This document shows, piece by piece, positions 7,147 through 10,828 of a stretch of 10,828 nt of DNA; the stretch's first letter is position 1; each line of letters starts with the position of its first letter. The DNA is from JBCCTX01 sp964652565. GTDB lineage: Bacteria; Bacteroidota; Bacteroidia; J057. A program made the position numbers and the translations under genes. The stretch lies in contig CAZZEC010000177.1 of the NCBI GenBank assembly GCA_964652565.1, positions 1 to 10,828 of the forward strand, in the 5' to 3' direction. The notes below the pieces were generated by a model, which was not told the DNA's origin, ran no database searches, and worked only from the letters and a program-made list of their open reading frames with translations.

Positions 7147-7328
7147 TGAGATAATTTGTTTAGTACTTTCGGATAGAAATTTGGTGTACTCGACCGGACA
7201 GAACAGATGGCTTAATATCCGGTCCTATTCCTGGTTTAACTCCTTCGGAGTTTCAGAAACCCTGAAAGGGTTAAACCAGGAATAGCCATGGTATTCCATC
7301 CAGCACCAATCCTGGAAGGATTGAACAC
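7147..7328 (-). repeat. Hairpin-rich repeat, copy B (inverted partner of 4757-4940)
   Basis: This 182-base element is the inverted counterpart of copy A and lies between the operon terminator and the convergent minus-strand genes. It holds the tail (TGAGA at 7147-7151), the GACCGG hairpin with one mismatch, the 61-base palindrome (7225-7285), and the arm ending TTGAACAC at 7321-7328. Its inner end abuts a perfect 10-base palindrome TGCTTAAGCA (7136-7145), as copy A abuts GTAAGTACTTAC. The arm carries a further 15-base mini-hairpin, AATCCT-GGA-AGGATT (7308-7322), which is degenerate in copy A. No clear target-site duplication lies outside the pair. Confidence 0.85.
7225..7285. repeat. 61-base palindrome of copy B
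   Basis: It has the same exact 16-base outer arms as the copy A palindrome. Its 35-base core (7238-7272) is 34/35 identical to core 4813-4847 when both are read on the plus strand. If the core is read in the inverted register that the flanks follow, only about 25/35 bases match. The core is therefore flipped relative to its own flanks in one of the two copies. Confidence 0.85.
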
Positions 7329-7504
7329 ATTAAATAATGAAATATGTAAATATAAGACACAATATCTCTACACCAGCGAGTATACATCCTTGGATGACGT
7401 TACTCCAAAGGAGTTTTATATTATCAGACATGCATGTCGACCCTGAATATCGGCATTTATCAGAAGAACACTCAACACATGTAGCCTTTCTGATGTACAT
7501 TCAG
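7329..7504. other. Convergent intergenic stretch with several short palindromes
   Basis: No gene is supported here. The stretch contains CATCC-TT-GGATG (7385-7396), ACTCC-AAA-GGAGT (7402-7414, then TTTTATATT on the plus strand, a weak terminator-like shape), and the perfect palindrome GACATGCATGTC (7427-7438). The first two resemble the mini-hairpins of the adjacent repeat and may be decayed extensions of it. No good terminator for the minus-strand operon is visible. Confidence 0.4.
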
Positions 7505-7948
7505 TTAATTTCTCTCGAGATACATATAGGAATCTTTGTGCAAAAAGCCTAGTTGTTCAAAAACACCCGTTTCAATAGTCGAATTTTTTAGAGGTAACCA
7601 CAAATTTCCCACGCAGCATTTCAATGCAAAATGAAGTATCTCCTGTTGATGCTTTTTCTTCTTTCTCCTAAAATTCGTCACGAAATAGGGTATAGTATAC
7701 TCGTTATTTTCAATATCACCAGAACTGATTACTAATACACCGACCATTTTGTCCTTTTCATTTAAAGCAATCAGAACAAAGTTTCCTGTAGTGTGAGCTG
7801 CCTTGAAAACATCTCTGATACATTTACAAATTTGCTCCTCGGTTTGTGATAAAGAAGGTTGATACTTTGAAATAAATGCAGCTATTTCTTCTACAGAATA
7901 TCGAAGGTTAACGCCAGTCCAACGGTTAAGAATTAAATGCTTGATCAT
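7505..7948 (-). CDS. Divergent GNAT-like acetyltransferase fold protein
   Basis: This 147-residue protein shows a GNAT-like layout. A strand pair NFVLIALNEKDKMVGVLVIS (56-75) resembles GNAT beta2-beta3. IPYFVTNFRRKKKKHQQEILHFALKCC (86-112) sits where beta4 and the acetyl-CoA helix should be, and the FEQLGFLHKDSYMYLER ending (130-146) is typical of the GNAT C-terminus. The acetyl-CoA loop motif [QR]-x-x-G-x-[GA] is missing, replaced by the basic run RRKKKKH at 94-100. It may therefore be a decayed or non-catalytic member. It is the last gene of the minus-strand run, 28 bases after the universal stress gene, so it is probably co-transcribed with the transporter. Substrate unknown. The family assignment is moderate; an unrelated small fold is possible. 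Confidence 0.6.
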   Translation of the reverse strand: MIKHLILNRWTGVNLRYSVEEIAAFISKYQPSLSQTEEQICKCIRDVFKAAHTTGNFVLIALNEKDKMVGVLVISSGDIENNEYTIPYFVTNFRRKKKKHQQEILHFALKCCVGNLWLPLKNSTIETGVFEQLGFLHKDSYMYLERN

Positions 7949-7976
7949 GTGTAACAGGTATTGTAGTATGATTAGG

Positions 7977-8897
7977 TTATAGTTGTTGTAATGCTTTGAT
8001 TAAAGTTAACTGTCTTTCTTTGGGTTTTACTATCATCAAAGGGATGTATTGATCCTGTATACTGAGCCTTTCAGCAACACTGCCAATTAAAAAAGCAGAA
8101 GCATTGGTCCTCCCTTTTGAACCGATAATGATCATGTCTGCTCCTAAAGATAAAGCATATTCATAAATATGTGAAGCGATTCCTTCCCCTCCATCTACTT
8201 TATATTCACAGGGCACATCATCTTGACTGAGTTCTGGATCTATACTTGATAAAAATTTTTGATACGTTTTGCTTACCCGATCTATAGTCCTTTGATGTAT
8301 CGATTCTGTATTGCTCAAAGCTGGGAAATAGGTCGTAGGTAATTTATATACATGCAGTGTGTATACCTTTGCGTCGATTTGCTGAGCTATGCTCAATGCT
8401 TGTTCTAAGGCCTTAGCAGCATCTGTGGAAAAATCAATTGGCACTAAAATCTTTTCCAGTGAGTTTTTGGTTATTTCTGGTATAAATAGTACACCTGTAT
8501 GACTTAACCGGACTATCTTCCCTGAGAAAATTCCCGATCCCCTAAAATTGCTTTTCTTCCCCAACACAATCAGATCTATTTGTCGTGCTTGTGCCCATTC
8601 TAGAATGGAAAAGGTTGCATCACCATGATGTATATGTATCTGTACAGGAATATTAAACTCTTTATGTTCAATTTTTAGTTGTTCGAGCTTTGACTCAATC
8701 TCTTCTTGTATCAGTGTTTCCAGCGAAATATCGGGATCTGGTAACAAATGCGTGATCTCATCCGCTTGAGGGTCTATTTCTATTGCATGCATGAGATGTA
8801 TCTGCTCGATGGATAATATATTCGAGAGGATGCTCACATATCTTAACAGGATATCATCCATGTTAGTAAGATCAAGCGCAACAAGTATATTTTTCAT
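7977..8897 (-). CDS. Tandem-domain universal stress protein (UspA family)
   Basis: This cytoplasmic stress or regulatory protein is built of two Usp domains: residues 1-140, starting KNILVALDLT, and 147-292, starting EKILVPIDFSTDA. It is 306 residues, usual for tandem Usp proteins. The second domain keeps the full nucleotide-binding motif G-x2-G-x9-G-S (Gly259, Gly262, Gly272-Ser273). The first has it altered, with Ser116 replacing the second glycine and Gly126-Lys127 in place of G-[ST], so only domain 2 is predicted to bind ATP well. It starts 18 bases after the BCCT transporter stop and is surely in the same operon. By analogy with TeaD, the UspA protein acting on the ectoine transporter TeaABC, it may modulate osmolyte uptake. 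That role is inferred from position only. Confidence 0.9.
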   Translation of the reverse strand: MKNILVALDLTNMDDILLRYVSILSNILSIEQIHLMHAIEIDPQADEITHLLPDPDISLETLIQEEIESKLEQLKIEHKEFNIPVQIHIHHGDATFSILEWAQARQIDLIVLGKKSNFRGSGIFSGKIVRLSHTGVLFIPEITKNSLEKILVPIDFSTDAAKALEQALSIAQQIDAKVYTLHVYKLPTTYFPALSNTESIHQRTIDRVSKTYQKFLSSIDPELSQDDVPCEYKVDGGEGIASHIYEYALSLGADMIIIGSKGRTNASAFLIGSVAERLSIQDQYIPLMIVKPKERQLTLIKALQQL

Positions 8898-8915
8898 TGG
8901 AACTTGTGTTTAAAA

Positions 8916-10529
8916 TTATTCTTCTTTTTTCTGTACCACTCCCCTTCTGGATAATAGATCTCCGATCACTTTCTCATAGGATCTCCGATCTTTTACTTTA
9001 ACCGATTCCTGCCATTCTGCATATTCTCTTTGCAATCCCTGATATAAACTGTAACACATGATTACGAGTATACACGCAAAAGGGAGCCCCGTAGTAATTG
9101 CCGCAGTCTGTAATGCAGTTAATCCTCCACCGAGGAGCAAGACTGCTGCGACAGCTCCTTCTGCATTCGCCCAAAAAATCCTTTGGCCGACAGGTGCATC
9201 AAGTTTTCCACCTGCTGTAATACTATCTACTACCAGAGAACCTGAATCAGAAGAAGTGACAAAAAAGCTTGTAACTAGCAATACCCCTATCAAAGAACTT
9301 ATAAAGGAAAAGGGAAAAGATTCCAACATCACAAATAGTGCTGTAGCAACATTTTGATCAACTGCTGAAGTAATATCTCCTAAACTGTTTAGCTCCAAAT
9401 AAAGCGCAGACCCTCCAAAAGCAGCTAACCAAAAGAATGTGAGTATAGAAGGGACAATTAATACCCCCAACACAAATTCTTTCACAGTTCTACCTTTAGA
9501 AATCCTTGCGATGAACATTCCCACAAAAGGGGACCAGGAAATCCACCATGCCCAATAGAATACGGTCCATCCATTTTGCCAACTAGTTTGATTATAGGAT
9601 TCTGTCCAAAAACTTAACCTTATCAAGTTCTGTAAATAATAACCTGTATTCTGGATAAATGAATCAAAAATGAACAACGTAGGGCCAACAATTACCATAA
9701 ATAAGAGAAATATCCCAGCCAATCGGATATTTAGTTCACTCAGTACTTTGACTCCTTTATCTATCCCTAATACAACTGAAGCGGTGGCCATAGAAGTGAT
9801 AATGACAATGAGTATAACCTGAGTTATTTCATTATCCGGAAGATCAAATAAATGATTGAGACCAGCGCTCACCTGTTGTACACCTAGCCCTAAAGAGGTA
9901 GCTAATCCAAACAACGTAGCTACTACTGCCAGAATATCTATAATATCACCAATAGGTCCATGGATGCGCTTTCCCAACAGAGGATAGAATACGGAACGTA
10001 TCGTTAGCGGTAGCTTACGATTAAATGCAAAAAATGCCAATGCCAGTCCCACTAAGGCATAAATTCCCCATGCGTGTAATCCCCAATGTAAATATGTGAA
10101 AGCATTTGCTGTTCTTGCAGCATCTATTGTATTCGCATTCCCAATAGGAGGTTCGTGATAATGTGTTATGGGCTCTGCAACGCTCCAGTATAGAATCCCG
10201 ATACCCATGCCTGCACTAAAAAGCATAGCAAACCAGGCACTGGTACTAAATTCAGGCCTAGCATCTTTACCGCCCAGACGCAGGGAACCAAATTTACTAA
10301 ATGCCAGATATAGCATAAAAACTAAAAACAGGTTGACTACCAATACAAAAAACCATCCAGCATAATCAGATATACTATTTTGAATCTGTACAAAGATCTC
10401 CGTCATGGGGTCTCCTACCAACAGCGTAATGATGATAAATAAAACGATCAATATACTTGCCGGCCAAAAAACTGGTGCGTGTATATCAAAGTACTTTTTG
10501 AAACCTTTTCTATTAGGAATTTTTCCCAT
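8916..10529 (-). CDS. BCCT family betaine/choline transporter
   Basis: This inner-membrane secondary transporter of the betaine-choline-carnitine family imports quaternary-ammonium osmolytes. It is 537 residues with about twelve hydrophobic segments. The family glycine stretch GMGIG is at 107-111 (SAGMGIGILYWSVAEP), as in BetP and BetT rather than the CaiT form. The aromatic-box helix is WAWWISWSPFVGMF (326-339), with Trp326, Trp328, Trp329 and Trp332 aligned to the tryptophans that bind betaine in BetP. FVTSSDSG (423-430) matches the region providing Na2-site residues in BetP, so sodium coupling is likely. The charged C-terminal tail (about 500-537) is moderately long; in BetP such a tail senses osmotic stress. 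BetP-like betaine uptake fits best beside a betaine synthesis operon, but choline or carnitine cannot be excluded. First gene of the minus-strand run. Confidence 0.95.
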   Translation of the reverse strand: MGKIPNRKGFKKYFDIHAPVFWPASILIVLFIIITLLVGDPMTEIFVQIQNSISDYAGWFFVLVVNLFLVFMLYLAFSKFGSLRLGGKDARPEFSTSAWFAMLFSAGMGIGILYWSVAEPITHYHEPPIGNANTIDAARTANAFTYLHWGLHAWGIYALVGLALAFFAFNRKLPLTIRSVFYPLLGKRIHGPIGDIIDILAVVATLFGLATSLGLGVQQVSAGLNHLFDLPDNEITQVILIVIITSMATASVVLGIDKGVKVLSELNIRLAGIFLLFMVIVGPTLFIFDSFIQNTGYYLQNLIRLSFWTESYNQTSWQNGWTVFYWAWWISWSPFVGMFIARISKGRTVKEFVLGVLIVPSILTFFWLAAFGGSALYLELNSLGDITSAVDQNVATALFVMLESFPFSFISSLIGVLLVTSFFVTSSDSGSLVVDSITAGGKLDAPVGQRIFWANAEGAVAAVLLLGGGLTALQTAAITTGLPFACILVIMCYSLYQGLQREYAEWQESVKVKDRRSYEKVIGDLLSRRGVVQKKEE

Positions 10530-10571
10530 ATTGACATTATTATTGTACCAGGATATTTTGCATATCCTTTC

Positions 10572-10583
10572 GTATAGCTATAC
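10572..10583. promoter_or_regulatory. Perfect 12-base palindrome upstream of the BCCT gene
   Basis: GTATAGCTATAC lies about 43 bases before the transporter start codon, where an operator could act. A 7-base-pair hairpin, AGGATAT/ATATCCT (10550-10556 with 10562-10568), sits between it and the gene. The halves GTATA/TATAC resemble the GTATAC centre of the palindrome at 5245-5268 before bsmA. A shared regulator is a possibility, not shown. Confidence 0.35.
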
Positions 10584-10828
10584 CTGACAAGCTCAATATG
10601 ACCAGATTCAACCTTTACGTAACTCGTTTAGTGGTTGAAAACAAAGAGCAATTAAGAATAATCTAACATTTCTAATTATGTATCCAGAGGATTACATCAC
10701 TCGATGAGAATATATTATAAAATTCGTTCTTATACGAACAATTTTTTAAAATTCTGTGAATAAGAGTGTCTAATTACCTGAAACCCCTTCGGAATAATGC
10801 ATCATCCAAATTTATTTAAGAAGGTATT
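10584..10828. other. Upstream region of the BCCT operon, no gene seen
   Basis: No coding sequence is supported to the window edge. GTTCTTATACGAAC (10726-10739) is a 14-base palindrome with one mismatched pair and again contains a CGTATA-type half site on the minus strand. A TAAATTTG sequence (minus strand, 10807-10814) fits the Bacteroidota -7 consensus TAnnTTTG, but it is about 280 bases from the gene and its partner box would lie outside the window. Confidence 0.35.

Noticed and set aside
7088..7285. 65-codon open frame on the plus strand
   Set aside because: It begins inside the bsmB terminator stem and runs through repeat copy B; its residues come from the terminator and the palindrome.
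4757..7328. CRISPR array
   Set aside because: The repeats occur only twice, are inverted, about 180 bases long, and separated by genes.
4757..7328. Classical composite transposon
   Set aside because: The repeats encode no transposase and I see no flanking target-site duplication; left bases end CTTTGGTCAAA and right bases begin ATTAAATAATGA.
7337..7552. 71-codon open frame on the plus strand
   Set aside because: No recognisable protein features, overlaps the end of the minus-strand GNAT-like gene, and spans short palindromes.
9058..9357. 99-codon antisense open frame in the BCCT gene
   Set aside because: Shadow frame opposite transmembrane codons of a clear transporter.
5152..10705. Similarity between TGTATCCAAAGGGTT (about 5152) and TGTATCCAGAGGATT (about 10680)
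   Set aside because: Only about 13 of 15 bases agree, the orientation relative to the two operons differs, and the similarity fades beyond; chance is likely.
10774..10800. GAAACCCCTTCGG resembling part of the repeat core
   Set aside because: Only a short partial match, without the palindrome arms or stem pairing.

Overview
The window looks like chromosomal DNA of a member of the Bacteroidota, probably marine or salt-tolerant. The composition is AT-rich, Shine-Dalgarno sites are essentially absent before every gene, and one large gene belongs to the DUF4954 family, which is typical of Bacteroidota. The genus cannot be fixed from the sequence alone; Saprospiria- or Cytophagia-like lineages are my guess.

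Layout. Bases 1-324 hold the pore and tail of a potassium channel, with an in-frame stop just before the first ATG. glmS (361-2196) follows on the same strand, then a DUF4954 protein with a left-handed beta-helix-like N-terminal half (2275-4482). A gene-free stretch of about 890 bases comes next (4483-5368). It holds a degenerate inverted repeat, a 184-base hairpin-rich repeat (copy A, 4757-4940), and an AT-rich palindromic leader. Then comes a two-gene operon for de novo glycine betaine synthesis: glycine/sarcosine N-methyltransferase (5369-6202) and sarcosine/dimethylglycine N-methyltransferase (6227-7054). It is closed by a clear intrinsic terminator (7087-7116). Copy B of the repeat follows at 7147-7328 in the opposite orientation. 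On the minus strand, converging on this unit, lies a tight three-gene run: a BCCT-family betaine/choline transporter (10529-8916), a tandem-domain universal stress protein (8897-7977) and a small divergent GNAT-like protein (7948-7505).

How the genes fit together. The two methyltransferases convert glycine to betaine by three SAM-dependent methylations, and the BCCT carrier imports betaine or a related compound from outside. The window is therefore a compact osmoprotection locus combining synthesis and uptake. The UspA protein behind the transporter recalls TeaD, the UspA protein that acts on the ectoine transporter TeaABC of Halomonas, so a role in tuning uptake is plausible but inferred. 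The glmS-DUF4954 pair belongs to amino-sugar metabolism and is a separate unit.

Most notable structure. The betaine operon sits inside a 2.57-kb segment bounded by two inverted copies of a 182-184-base repeat. Each copy carries a 61-base palindrome made of 15-base triloop mini-hairpins. The palindrome's 35-base core reads in the same direction in both copies although the surrounding repeat is inverted, as if the core had flipped in one of them. No transposase or recombinase is visible in the window.
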